NCBI GenBank assembly: GCA_013697725.1 | Contig: JACCWI010000041.1 | Span: 1-36,562, forward strand | Length of the DNA stretch: 36,562 nucleotides | DNA from: Tatlockia sp. | GTDB taxonomy: Bacteria > Pseudomonadota > Gammaproteobacteria > Legionellales > Legionellaceae | Direction: 5' to 3' | In this document: positions 7,719 to 15,946 of the stretch, piece by piece | Layout of the letters: each line of letters opens with the position of its first letter | Position numbering within the stretch: position 1 is the stretch's first letter | Made by a program: the position numbers and the translations under genes | Notes under the pieces: model-generated | Database searches by the model: none | What the model was told of the DNA's origin: nothing | The model's input: the letters and a program-made list of their open reading frames with translations, nothing else

Positions 7719-10229
7719 TTAGGGCTCACCCTTATTGATTGTATTCCAGAAAGATTTCATCGCTTCTTGCAGTCGATCATAGGACTGTTTTAGTTGCTGT
7801 TCATCCTGAGGTTTTAATTTTACCAGCTCATGAAAATTGGCTAATGCTCTATCCAGTTGCGGCAAAGTAAGGTAGCAGATTCCACCGCGTACCCGATGTA
7901 ACTCCTTGCGCAAAGCAGCATCATCATGAATTGCATAGGCTTTTGCCAACGTTTTCTGGCTCATTTTAAGGTCAATGTCGATTATTCCCAATAATTCATG
8001 GAAAAGTTCTTCATTCCCATTCACCTGTTGAAGGCAGGCAGCCCTATCAATAACCCTCGATTTTGTTTGAGCCTCATTGATTAGGGTAATCATTGATTTT
8101 GCTCCACCTTGCCTGGGTTTAAACACGTAGTTTTCTAAAAGAGTCTCTAACTTTGAGGGCTGTATGGGTTTTGGGCAAACCTCTTGCATGCCTGCCCCAA
8201 ATGCCTCATCTCGTTTTTCAAGATCATTGGCATGCCCTGTTACGGCTATAATGGGCAATCCTGACAGTTGAGAGCTATTTAAAGCACGAATTTTTTGCGT
8301 GGTTTCAATCCCATCCATCCCATCCCCTAACCCCACATCCATTAATACCAAATCATAGTCTTTAGTTTGAACCATCGATAGCGCCTGTTCTCCATTTTCT
8401 GCATGGTCACTGGCACAATTCAGACGGGTTAAAAAAGATTGTAAGCTTTTAGCGGCAAGCAAATTGTCTTCTACGACCAACACAGACGCTGAGAGAATGG
8501 CTGCACCGTCTTCTGGCTTGAAAACAGAGGTTGAGGGAGTGACTCGGGCTTTAGCAGGTTGGGGTAGAAAAACTGCTTCTTTTTCCCTATCGGAATGGTC
8601 TGATATAATAAGAGGCAGAGTGACGGTAAAACAAGTTCCTTTGCCGAGTTCACTCTCTACTTTTATAGTTGCATTCATAGCCTCGATGTAGCGCTTGACG
8701 GTATAAAGACCCAAACCTGCTCCCTTATACATGCCTTGATAAGAAGGCGTCAGTCGAGAAAAATGTTCAAAGATAGTTTCAAATTTATCATTTGGGATTC
8801 CCATGCCTGTATCTTCTACAGAGATCTCCACAATTATAGGGTCGCCTGTCTGGTAAGTTGAATGAGAATCACCTACCAAATTTACCTTGATTTTAACGAA
8901 ACCCATTTCAGTAAATTTGAGTGCATTAGATAAAAGATTTAGAAGCGTTCGGTCAAGGTAATTTCGTAAACCGCTAAAATAGGTTGGAATCTGTTTATCG
9001 ATTTCATAGGATAAAGTTAATTTTTTATGGGCTGCTGCGGGTTGTAGGAGACTAATATTGCGTTTAATCAAATCCTGCAAATTAAACGATTCTGCATCAA
9101 TGGGTCTATGTCCTGATTCTAAACGCATGGTTTCTAAAATTTCATTGCAAAGGTCTAACAATTCATCAGTTGCTCCGATTAAAAGTTGGCTGTCTTCTTG
9201 AACTGTCTCTACAATATGCTTTAGCAAGGTAAAATAGTTGTTTTGTGAGGCTACTTTCTCATCTCCTGTAGCTTGTTCAATCAAGTGTCTAATGTCATCA
9301 GCTGTATTAAACATTTCTTGCGTCATGCCGATGATACCTGTCAAGGGAGTACGGAGGTCATGAGACATGTTGGCGATGAACTCAGATTTTGCCTGGTTTG
9401 CAGCTTCGGCGGCAGTTTTAGCTTGTTGGAGTTCTTTTTCCATTTCTTTACGATCTGTAATATCAAACGAAATACCTAAAACACCGATAACTTCTCCCTT
9501 TGTATTAAACAGAGGAGATTTTTTGGATAAAAATGTAGAAACATACTCACTTCCCGCTAATTGAGATGCTTCTTCCCGTGTAATAGATATTTTATTGTTC
9601 ATCACGGTTAAATCGGATTCGCGAAGAATCGGAGCCTCATGACACCAAGGCATCTCATTATCTGTTTTCCCAACCATTTCCGCAGGAGTGGAAAAGCCGG
9701 CAGATATTGCTTGTGCGCGATTACAACCTTGATAGATTGAATATTGATTTTTCCAATATACATGGCCTGGTAGATTCTCAAGAATTCCAGCCAATGTAAT
9801 TTCAAGCGCCTCTTTATCCAGCACTGCTTTTCTCTCATTAAGTGTTCTTTCTGTTATGTTCAATGAGATACCAGCAAGACCTATAGTTTCGCCTTTATTA
9901 TTAACCAAGGGTATTTTGTGAGTAAGATAAAATGGACTTTCCGCTGATAAATTAGAAAAATTTTCATCAAAAACACAGGCTTTGCCTTGGAGTAATACTT
10001 TCATGTCATTCTTACGAATTTGATCTGCTAAATTTTTTGGAAAAAGATCATAATCCGTTTTACCTACAATGTCTTTTGGTGAACCTAGCCCTGAATCACT
10101 AGCCTGTGAAGGATTACAGGCAAAATATTCAAAATTTGTATTTTTAAAATAAATATGAACTGGTAAATTTTCATAAAGTTGTTTAAGCAAGTCGGGCATA
10201 TTTATCGATGATTGGTTCCGTTTTGCCAT
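7719..10229 (-). CDS. Soluble PAS-PAS hybrid kinase with receiver and Hpt domain
   Basis: An 836-residue phosphorelay kinase without membrane segments. Order: PAS 1 (about 12-128), PAS 2 (about 145-260), a short coiled coil, HisKA with H290 (NMSHDLRTPL), an HATPase domain (N box NLLSNALKFT, G boxes VEDTGMGIP and GAGLGL), a receiver (about 580-700) with D631 in LMDVGLGDG and K687 in PKP, then a C-terminal Hpt domain with H778 (ELHRVRGG; the usual Lys is Arg). All phosphotransfer residues are present, so a four-step relay is expected, with an external response regulator as the last partner. The start at 10229 is set by AGGAG about 6-7 bases upstream. The gene begins inside the preceding gene (47-base overlap), pointing to coupled translation. 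Confidence 0.9.
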   Translation of the reverse strand: MAKRNQSSINMPDLLKQLYENLPVHIYFKNTNFEYFACNPSQASDSGLGSPKDIVGKTDYDLFPKNLADQIRKNDMKVLLQGKACVFDENFSNLSAESPFYLTHKIPLVNNKGETIGLAGISLNITERTLNERKAVLDKEALEITLAGILENLPGHVYWKNQYSIYQGCNRAQAISAGFSTPAEMVGKTDNEMPWCHEAPILRESDLTVMNNKISITREEASQLAGSEYVSTFLSKKSPLFNTKGEVIGVLGISFDITDRKEMEKELQQAKTAAEAANQAKSEFIANMSHDLRTPLTGIIGMTQEMFNTADDIRHLIEQATGDEKVASQNNYFTLLKHIVETVQEDSQLLIGATDELLDLCNEILETMRLESGHRPIDAESFNLQDLIKRNISLLQPAAAHKKLTLSYEIDKQIPTYFSGLRNYLDRTLLNLLSNALKFTEMGFVKIKVNLVGDSHSTYQTGDPIIVEISVEDTGMGIPNDKFETIFEHFSRLTPSYQGMYKGAGLGLYTVKRYIEAMNATIKVESELGKGTCFTVTLPLIISDHSDREKEAVFLPQPAKARVTPSTSVFKPEDGAAILSASVLVVEDNLLAAKSLQSFLTRLNCASDHAENGEQALSMVQTKDYDLVLMDVGLGDGMDGIETTQKIRALNSSQLSGLPIIAVTGHANDLEKRDEAFGAGMQEVCPKPIQPSKLETLLENYVFKPRQGGAKSMITLINEAQTKSRVIDRAACLQQVNGNEELFHELLGIIDIDLKMSQKTLAKAYAIHDDAALRKELHRVRGGICYLTLPQLDRALANFHELVKLKPQDEQQLKQSYDRLQEAMKSFWNTINKGEP

Positions 10230-11562
10230 AAACTACTCCTGTAGGACTTGATAATAAATATTTTTTTCCAATCACTTTATATGCACAGCCTGTATGTGTT
10301 GAACTTAGATCATTTAGTTCATTTTCAAGAATATTAGCATAGACATGCCTTAATAAAAATGTGGTTGGGGTTTGCTGAGAACAACCAGTATTAAAAGCAA
10401 AACGCCGCATTAAAGCCAAGTTTTTCTCTAATTTCTCACAAGAAGCCAATTTAGAATCTGCTAATATAGCTATGAATGGATTATCCTTGAAAGCTTCCAG
10501 GCGTTTTCCAGAGTATTGAGGATGAATTGCTGTATTAGCGAGAATGAGCTTTAACGGTGTTTCTTTCAGAAAACGGGTAATGTAGTTCTTAGTTGTCTCT
10601 CTCGTATTTCCCTCCGGGTCGTGAGCCTCACCAGAAACAACCAGGCAATTTCGTGGAAAATTTAAGTTACATGGAATGAGAGAAAATTGATTTTTATTTT
10701 CTTTATCTCCAAGAAGGAGAAAAAGAATTGTATCATACGGCGTCGTACGGGTGGGGCAAAAACGGGTTACTTTAAGCAACACGGGGACTTTTTCTTGAAT
10801 GGCGTGATTAAAAAGAATTTCGCTAACTATATGGCAAGGCAATACGGTACGATTTTCGTCTGCTATTTTATATAAGCTGGGTAAAATCTCCATATGGCTA
10901 TACTTTGAAGGAAGCTCACTGGCAATTTGCATAATGAATTCGCAACCTAATTGACAAATAAGCTGTTGATAGTGATGAGACAGACGCTTTGCTTTGTGCT
11001 TTGAAATGGTTAGTTCATCCGCAATTTGTTTTAAGTTGATTGCAACAGGGATATTATCAACTCTGATATTGAAACGAGTCAAAAAATAGCAGGCGATAAT
11101 AAATACCATTTCTTCATTTAAGTCAAAAGCAAGGTCATGTCTTGCAAAAAAATCGGCTATATTTTCAATGCCATCCAAGTTTTTGTTAAAGCATTTGGAA
11201 AGCTGTATAGCTTGTTCCCATTCTGCTACAACATTTTGCAAATGAGCCCTATATTTTATTAGTTTATCGATTTGTTTTTGAAATTCATGCTTCATTAATA
11301 ATTTATGAAGCCATTTTTTAGCAAGATTTAATATTCGATAGGCTCTAATCTGACAGAGGTTTTCCCCAACCTGTGCGTCAAATGCTACCAAATTTTCTTT
11401 TAAGAAAAAGTTGAGCGCTATAATACTCAAATCAACTATTTTTAGGGTCAAATAAAGATTATCCATTTTTTGTTTTTTGCTGATTAATTGAGCGTTTTCC
11501 ATATAGAAAATTAGCGATAAAATGGTGAAATTTTCGATTTGAAAGGTCCTGTAATTGTTCAT
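10183..11562 (-). CDS. Protein of unknown function, operon partner of the hybrid kinase
   Basis: A 459-residue, largely helical, probably cytosolic protein; no family is recognised. Residues 177-202 (starting LKQIADELTISKHKAKRL) have the look of a helix-turn-helix, but this is a guess. The C-terminal half has alternating strand-like stretches (VLLKVTRFCPTRTTPYDTIL, then LKLILANTAI and PFIAILADSKL). The start ATG overlaps the stop of the SemiSWEET-like gene as ATGA with only AAGG nearby, suggesting translational coupling. Its 3' end runs 47 bases into the kinase gene. Such tight packing suggests it works with the kinase, as ligand-handling partner or regulator; that is inference. Confidence 0.75.
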   Translation of the reverse strand: MNNYRTFQIENFTILSLIFYMENAQLISKKQKMDNLYLTLKIVDLSIIALNFFLKENLVAFDAQVGENLCQIRAYRILNLAKKWLHKLLMKHEFQKQIDKLIKYRAHLQNVVAEWEQAIQLSKCFNKNLDGIENIADFFARHDLAFDLNEEMVFIIACYFLTRFNIRVDNIPVAINLKQIADELTISKHKAKRLSHHYQQLICQLGCEFIMQIASELPSKYSHMEILPSLYKIADENRTVLPCHIVSEILFNHAIQEKVPVLLKVTRFCPTRTTPYDTILFLLLGDKENKNQFSLIPCNLNFPRNCLVVSGEAHDPEGNTRETTKNYITRFLKETPLKLILANTAIHPQYSGKRLEAFKDNPFIAILADSKLASCEKLEKNLALMRRFAFNTGCSQQTPTTFLLRHVYANILENELNDLSSTHTGCAYKVIGKKYLLSSPTGVVYGKTEPIIDKYARLA

Positions 11563-11846
11563 AAAACCTTTTTCTTTATAAATTTGTAGTAAATTATTAA
11601 AAATGAAACAGAACCACAGGTGAGAATACTTAAAAAATAGCCTATAGCTAGAAGATAATCACCTATAATCCACCCATGAAGCATGGTGAAAAGTTGAATA
11701 ATATTAAATCCTGCAAACGTAAGGAGAGAAACGCCCGTAGATGATTTGGTTTTAACAAGAGCAATAATTTGTGGGATGAACAGACCGGCATTAACAATTA
11801 AGCTGAGAGAAAAGCCATATTGAATTATATACCCGCTTATCGACAT
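11559..11846 (-). CDS. SemiSWEET / PQ-loop family small membrane protein
   Basis: A 95-residue protein with three predicted membrane helices and one PQ-loop repeat, with the Pro-Gln pair at residues 25-26 (GLFIPQIIALVKTKSSTGVS). This matches bacterial SemiSWEETs in size (about 85-95) and layout; those form dimers that move small sugars. Transport of a sugar is family knowledge and the actual substrate is not known. It is the first gene of the operon that continues with the unknown 459-residue protein (ATGA overlap) and the PAS hybrid kinase. A GAGA ribosome site lies about 5 bases upstream of the ATG. Heading an operon with a sensor kinase may indicate a role in signal or nutrient uptake. Confidence 0.8.
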   Translation of the reverse strand: MSISGYIIQYGFSLSLIVNAGLFIPQIIALVKTKSSTGVSLLTFAGFNIIQLFTMLHGWIIGDYLLAIGYFLSILTCGSVSFLIIYYKFIKKKVL

Positions 11847-12154
11847 AGAAGTCTCTAATTATTAAAGAGAAATATTATAAACTAAAATGATTAAAAATCA
11901 CACATTAGGGTTTTTTAGGGGTATCTTGCAACAAGAAGAAATGGTGGCCGGACTTGCAATCGAACTAGGGACACAGGAATTTTCAATCCAACCATTAAAA
12001 TTCAACCTGCTGATTTTAAAAAATAATTGGCTGCGGGAAAACGCTATAACTGGCGTATGATAGAGTACGATGTCGTACTCAACTACGCAAATCTCCACAT
12101 CATTAATTGTAGGCCAGTGCTTAGATTATAATTTGGAAACTATTAATATATAAC
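11847..12154. other. 308-base stretch without a protein gene
   Basis: It contains the decayed tRNA-Phe 3' part at 11942-11989. The open frame running through 11898-12098 on the minus strand overlaps that remnant and is not considered a gene. Nothing else is recognisable. Confidence 0.6.
11942..11989 (-). repeat. Decayed copy of the tRNA-Phe 3' part (probable old att site)
   Basis: Forty-two of 48 bases match the 3' part of the tRNA-Phe gene at 14654-14729 in the same orientation. The match runs from CCA through the T arm and variable loop to the anticodon loop and the edge of its 5' stem, then stops abruptly. That extent is typical of attachment sites left by integrases that recombine at the anticodon loop of tRNA genes. 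The two copies bracket about 2.7 kb. No integrase gene remains. It cannot be a working tRNA because the 5' half is absent. Confidence 0.7.
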
Positions 12155-12925
12155 CTAAAAAAAATGATTATTTTGTGAGCTCACTTCCTCTTTTACCCGC
12201 TTAAATGTTTCCAATAACTCTTCTTCTTTTTTTGTCAAAATATTAATATTAAAACTTTGAAGTTTTTGATTATTCTCAGCCAAGTCAATTAGTCTTTCTG
12301 CAACATAGGTTGTGGATAGGGCATTTCCGCCAGCTATTTCTTGAGCAAACTCATCATTTTCACGAAATGTTCCCAGATTGGCATGAATAATTTGTTTGTT
12401 AGGCAATTCTTGATATAAGCTGCTCATCACTGCTCGCAGATAGGACTTATGTAAAGATGAAAGCCCAATATACCAAGAATTATCAGAGCGGATATAATCA
12501 GGACCAACAACTCCCCCAATAATAGCTCCTGCTGCAACAAGACTACCATAATCAACTAAATTCTGAGCAAGAAAGGTGAGCAGAATGGTTTCATTATATT
12601 GACAAGTTAAAATCTCTTTCAGCTCTTCATGCGTTGCTTCGGTTAATTTGGATTTGGAATAGGGAGAAGCTGTATGAATCACGTAATCAAAAGATGGAAA
12701 ACTTTTAATGCTTTTTTTAAATTCAGTCGGATCTTTTTCAGCTAAATCCATTGCATAGATAGTAACAAAGCTACCATCTTGAGAGGAGTTCAGCTGTTGG
12801 AGGGTATTTTGCCTAGCAGTTAGATGAATACTATGTGGTTTATTTAATTGTTGATTACGTTGAATTAAATGCTTGGCAATCTCTCTTCCTAATCCACGAT
12901 TCGCACCAGTTATTAATATTTTCAT
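12155..12925 (-). CDS. SDR-family protein lacking the usual catalytic tyrosine
   Basis: A 256-residue Rossmann-fold protein of the short-chain dehydrogenase family. The cofactor motif TGANRGLG is at residues 6-13 and the usual second motif is seen as HTASPYSKS. In the active-site helix the lysine is present (K160, in SSLHKSYL), but the position four residues before it, normally Tyr, is Ser156; the expected catalytic Ser region reads VAAGA. It may therefore be a binding protein or an atypical enzyme. The start is supported by AAAGGATTAA directly upstream. It lies inside the islet bounded by tRNA-Phe and the tRNA remnant, so it may be acquired cargo. Confidence 0.8.
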   Translation of the reverse strand: MKILITGANRGLGREIAKHLIQRNQQLNKPHSIHLTARQNTLQQLNSSQDGSFVTIYAMDLAEKDPTEFKKSIKSFPSFDYVIHTASPYSKSKLTEATHEELKEILTCQYNETILLTFLAQNLVDYGSLVAAGAIIGGVVGPDYIRSDNSWYIGLSSLHKSYLRAVMSSLYQELPNKQIIHANLGTFRENDEFAQEIAGGNALSTTYVAERLIDLAENNQKLQSFNINILTKKEEELLETFKRVKEEVSSQNNHFF

Positions 12926-13035
12926 TTAATCCTTTTATCCTGATCCTTAAAATGAGTGAAGTGTATCTCGTCACATCGATAATATCAGATGCAAAATATT
13001 TTTAATTGAACCATGAACTTGCAGTTCATTCAATG

Positions 13036-13078
13036 TTTTGGGTTATGGCGGTTGATTTATAACCGCGTTATTTCAAAA
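13036..13078. repeat. Imperfect 18-base inverted repeat
   Basis: Arms at 13036-13053 and 13061-13078 pair over 18 positions with three mismatches and two G-T pairs around a 7-base loop. The inner part GGCGGTT/AACCGCG and the outer TTTTG/CAAAA are the best-paired segments. It is 30 bases from a second hairpin. Confidence 0.5.
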
Positions 13079-13107
13079 TGCTAGTTTTTGGGCGACTTGA
13101 TTTTTAT

Positions 13108-13171
13108 GCGGGCTGTTTTGAAAAAAGCGAGTAATAGTCACTCTATTGCGATTTTTTTCAAAACAGCCAGC
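13108..13171. repeat. Perfect 16-base inverted repeat (hairpin or mobile-element end)
   Basis: GGCTGTTTTGAAAAAA at 13111-13126 is exactly complementary to TTTTTTCAAAACAGCC at 13153-13168, separated by 26 bases. With one mismatch the stem extends by GC outward to 13108 and 13171. It could be a bidirectional terminator, an RNA structure, or a small non-autonomous repeat. No flanking genes end right beside it, which argues against a plain terminator. Confidence 0.6.
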
Positions 13172-13464
13172 GTGAATAGCAAAAGTTTCATTGAAAGATG
13201 CAATTGATCTAACGACGTGCTTATGGCCGTAGAAATTTCGAAAATTACAGGCTGAGAGTTAAAGTTTTGTGTGCTTGATTAGTGCCCCCGGAAATAGGGA
13301 TGAGCCATAAAAACCCAGTTTTTTTGCATGCCATCTTTTTATACTTTTAAGCTCTTTTGAATTGAACTTCTAATTCTTCTATAGATGAAAGTAATGATGT
13401 TAAGCGTCTTTTATACTACAACGCTATTTTAAAACCAATATATGCTTTAATATTTTAAATCACC

Positions 13465-14589
13465 TTAACGTGGTTTTGGAGTGCTTGGCAATGTCGGTTC
13501 CTGAACTGACGAATTATCGACGTCTTTTGAAATTTTATCAGGGGCTAGATTTGCTGATGCACCAGCTAATCCGCTTGACGTTGAGACTACCATTCCTGAA
13601 AATTTAATAGTGGGACTTTGTGCTTGCACAGCTGCTTGAACGATTGTGCAGCTAAGGGACCATATTTTTTGAATTTTTTCACCTAAATCTAAACCACGGT
13701 TATGTTCAACCACCGTTCTTACTCTAGAAATTTGGAATTCTTTATCTTTAAAATCATCATTTCGAATTGCTTTATCGTTCTGACTTAAATCATCAAAATT
13801 CTCATTTTTATTGAGAAGATAATACTTGGCGCTATCCTTGTCGTAATGTATTTTTTGATCTTCATGAACTATAAAAAAAGCCTCGTTGAAATTGTTGGCC
13901 GTTTTTCCATCCTTTGTATACATATTTTTTTTGCCAGTACAAACTGCGTGTAAATCTTTTAGAAGTGCCAGTTGTAAATTTTTAGCATTCAGATCATTAA
14001 GAAGTTCGCGAGCCTTAAGATCTTGACCCGAACTTAAAAGTTCTGAGATTTTTGGGGCTTCTTCATGTATTTCCTGCTCAATGGCTTCAATTCGCTTCAC
14101 TAAGATTTCTGCGGTCTTTTCATCTTTAGGATCTAAGTCTTTAACGAAAAGATCTGCTTCATCAAGATTTTTTGAATAATTGGAGTAGGTTTCTTCTGTT
14201 TTTTCGAGATCTTTAAGAGCTATATCCAATGTTTTATCAAATCCAGCGTTAGCACTAGTTGCGGGCTCTTGAGACGATTCAGAAGATTCTAGCTTTTTCT
14301 GTGCTTGTTGCTTTAAAATTTCCAAGGCTGTAGCTTTTATAATAAATTCTTGCGTTTCTTCTTCCTTTTCAAGTTCCTCAAGTAATAGAGCTTGTTCTTC
14401 TCTTTCATTTTGAAGAGTATGTTGAAGAATCCTTTGATCGAGCTCTTTTTTATCAGTAAGATAGCCTTCTATTTCTGCTAGCAGTTCTTTTGAAATTTTC
14501 GTTTTTAAAAATGTAAGAACCTGGGTGGCGTTTTGCAACCCGAATTCTTCTATAGAGGATTCAACATTAGTACTTTGATTTTTAGGCAT
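13465..14589 (-). CDS. Coiled-coil protein of unknown function (effector candidate)
   Basis: A 374-residue charged protein with no signal peptide. Residues about 35-110 and 125-215 are rich in Glu, Lys, Leu and Gln and strongly predicted as coiled coil; about 220-300 is a more globular segment (KKNMYTKDGKTANNF onward). A moderately hydrophobic stretch near 310-345 (CTIVQAAVQAQSPTIKFSGM) is followed by a Pro/Ser-rich tail ending TPKPR. No family is recognised. Long coiled-coil, eukaryote-unlike orphan proteins beside tRNA genes in Legionella are often Dot/Icm substrates, but no clear C-terminal E-block is seen, so this is only a possibility. No good ribosome site precedes the ATG. It lies between tRNA-Phe and the tRNA remnant. 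Confidence 0.7.
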   Translation of the reverse strand: MPKNQSTNVESSIEEFGLQNATQVLTFLKTKISKELLAEIEGYLTDKKELDQRILQHTLQNEREEQALLLEELEKEEETQEFIIKATALEILKQQAQKKLESSESSQEPATSANAGFDKTLDIALKDLEKTEETYSNYSKNLDEADLFVKDLDPKDEKTAEILVKRIEAIEQEIHEEAPKISELLSSGQDLKARELLNDLNAKNLQLALLKDLHAVCTGKKNMYTKDGKTANNFNEAFFIVHEDQKIHYDKDSAKYYLLNKNENFDDLSQNDKAIRNDDFKDKEFQISRVRTVVEHNRGLDLGEKIQKIWSLSCTIVQAAVQAQSPTIKFSGMVVSTSSGLAGASANLAPDKISKDVDNSSVQEPTLPSTPKPR

Positions 14590-14653
14590 TTAAATTAGCA
14601 ACTTGATAAGGAAATTTACTAGTAAATAATAAGAAAGAAATTTTTTATCAACA

Positions 14654-14729
14654 TGGTGGCCAGACCTGGAATCGAACCAGGGACACAAGGATTTTCAATC
14701 CTTTGCTCTACCGACTGAGCTATCTGGCC
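14654..14729 (-). tRNA. tRNA-Phe (anticodon GAA)
   Basis: A 76-base cloverleaf: acceptor stem GGCCAGA/TCTGGCC, D arm GCTC/GAGC, anticodon stem AAGGA/TCCTT with loop TTGAAAA (GAA anticodon), T arm CCTGG/CCAGG with TTCGATT, and the CCA end encoded in the DNA. It has its own strong promoter upstream. The 3' part is repeated, decayed, at 11942-11989. Confidence 0.97.
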
Positions 14730-14742
14730 ACAAGAGGTTGCT

Positions 14743-14771
14743 ATTAAACTCTGAGAAGGGTTTTGAGTCAA
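14743..14771 (-). promoter_or_regulatory. Promoter of tRNA-Phe
   Basis: On the minus strand TTGACT and TTTAAT are separated by exactly 17 bases, with the -10 box ending about 13 bases before the first base of the mature tRNA. This is close to the sigma-70 consensus. Confidence 0.75.
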
Positions 14772-14941
14772 GCGCTGTTGATTTATTTTTTAAAAAAAAT
14801 TAGAGGCAACTTTATCTTTGAAAATTAATTATTCTTTTTGAATTTATTTTGATCTGAGCTTGGGTTTATGATTGTGGCGGAGGGTTATAATTCCTTTAGC
14901 TATATAATACTGCTTTCCGCCCGATTGTTCAGTTATGAAAA

Positions 14942-15208
14942 CTATTCTTCAGGGATAAATCCTTGGGGTTTTGCTGAACCTTCTCCAAAGAGAAAATTTT
15001 TCATTTCTTCATGTAAAAATTCTTTTGCTTTGGGGTCAATTAAGCTAAGGCGATATTCGTTAATCAGCATTGTTTGATGGGTTAACCACATTGACCAGGC
15101 TTCTTTCGAAATTTCATTTAGAATTTTTTCTCCTAAGGGGCCTGGAAAGGGTGCTTTTTCTAAAGCAACTGCTTCTTGCTTTAGTTTAGAACAATTTACA
15201 TATCTCAT
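14942..15208 (-). CDS. yggX: Probable Fe(2+)-trafficking protein YggX
   Basis: An 88-residue protein of the YggX family, which protects iron-sulfur proteins from oxidative damage and may carry Fe(II). It keeps the conserved Cys near the N-terminus (Cys6 in VNCSKL), the segment [20 protein letters not shown] followed by INE, and the C-terminal [11 protein letters not shown] and PEE. The length matches the family (about 90). The start is set by AAAGG about 6 bases upstream. In many gammaproteobacteria it sits beside mutY; here its upstream neighbour is a PilZ gene on the same strand. Confidence 0.95.
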   Translation of the reverse strand: MRYVNCSKLKQEAVALEKAPFPGPLGEKILNEISKEAWSMWLTHQTMLINEYRLSLIDPKAKEFLHEEMKNFLFGEGSAKPQGFIPEE

Positions 15209-15273
15209 ACTTTACCTTTAATAAATTTATGGATAACCATTATCTTTGAAAATGAAGCGACTAGCCAGATTCT

Positions 15274-15834
15274 TTAATCTGCCTGACATTGTGTTTGCTG
15301 AGCTATCATAATATGTTGAGACAGTAACTGCTCTTGCTCTCTGTCTAATTCTTCAAATCGCACAGCGGTGTGATAAGAATTTTCGTTATGGTATTGGCTA
15401 TATATCACAACGGCATTGACTACGATTGGCAGCATTTTTGGTTTAGTATAGATTATCAATTTTACTCTTGTTTTTTCGATGATACGCTCTTTTGTTTTAA
15501 AAGCCATTCCGCCCAAACTGATATTAACCCGCCGTAACTGGATTTTTTCACCAATAAGCAAATGGCGAGCCAAATATTCAATTTTTGCGTTAATTAAATT
15601 TAAATAGTGGGCAAGAGCGGGTTCTTTTAAAGCCATAACTTGCGTCATTTCGGCTAACTCTTGATCTAAGCTTTGAAAATATTGGCTCGTTTCAAGATAA
15701 TTCTTTCCACTTTTACCCAGCAGTTCTTGCGTAATTTGCTTATCAGTAAAAATTGACCCTGCTTCAATTAATTTATAATCAAAATAAATTTGATCTTCAA
15801 TACGGAAGTGTTCGCGTCTTTCATGTACTGGCAT
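15274..15834 (-). CDS. PilZ-domain protein (c-di-GMP receptor candidate)
   Basis: A 186-residue cytosolic protein. Both halves of the PilZ c-di-GMP signature are present: RREHFRI at residues 6-12 and NISLGG at about 104-109 (N in place of the usual D). Between them is a long helical insert (about 25-95), longer than in single-domain PilZ proteins. The frame is open to 15852, but the ATG at 15834 is preferred because GGGAG lies about 6 bases upstream of it. The binding of c-di-GMP is expected from the motif; the output is unknown. It lies about 65 bases upstream of yggX on the same strand. Confidence 0.85.
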   Translation of the reverse strand: MPVHERREHFRIEDQIYFDYKLIEAGSIFTDKQITQELLGKSGKNYLETSQYFQSLDQELAEMTQVMALKEPALAHYLNLINAKIEYLARHLLIGEKIQLRRVNISLGGMAFKTKERIIEKTRVKLIIYTKPKMLPIVVNAVVIYSQYHNENSYHTAVRFEELDREQEQLLSQHIMIAQQTQCQAD

Positions 15835-15946
15835 GATAACTCCCAAGTCCATTTAGAGTGAGATTAGCCAGATTTTATACTGGCGTCATAGGTTAACTAT
15901 AGACAGTGTTTGGTTAGAAATAAAAAAAATTTAGAAATTATTGCCT

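Larger units (their letters stand above)
12926..13464. other. 539-base noncoding stretch with hairpins
   Basis: Two strong inverted repeats (13036-13078 and 13108-13171) stand close together; the remaining 290 bases up to the coiled-coil gene show no recognised feature. It sits in the middle of the tRNA-Phe-bounded islet. Confidence 0.6.

Noticed and set aside
11898..12098. Open frame of 66 codons on the minus strand
   Set aside because: It runs through the tRNA-Phe remnant and its residues are the translation of tRNA sequence; no good ribosome site.
14868..15077. Open frame of 69 codons on the plus strand opposite yggX
   Set aside because: It lies mostly antisense to the well-supported yggX gene and has no recognisable protein features.
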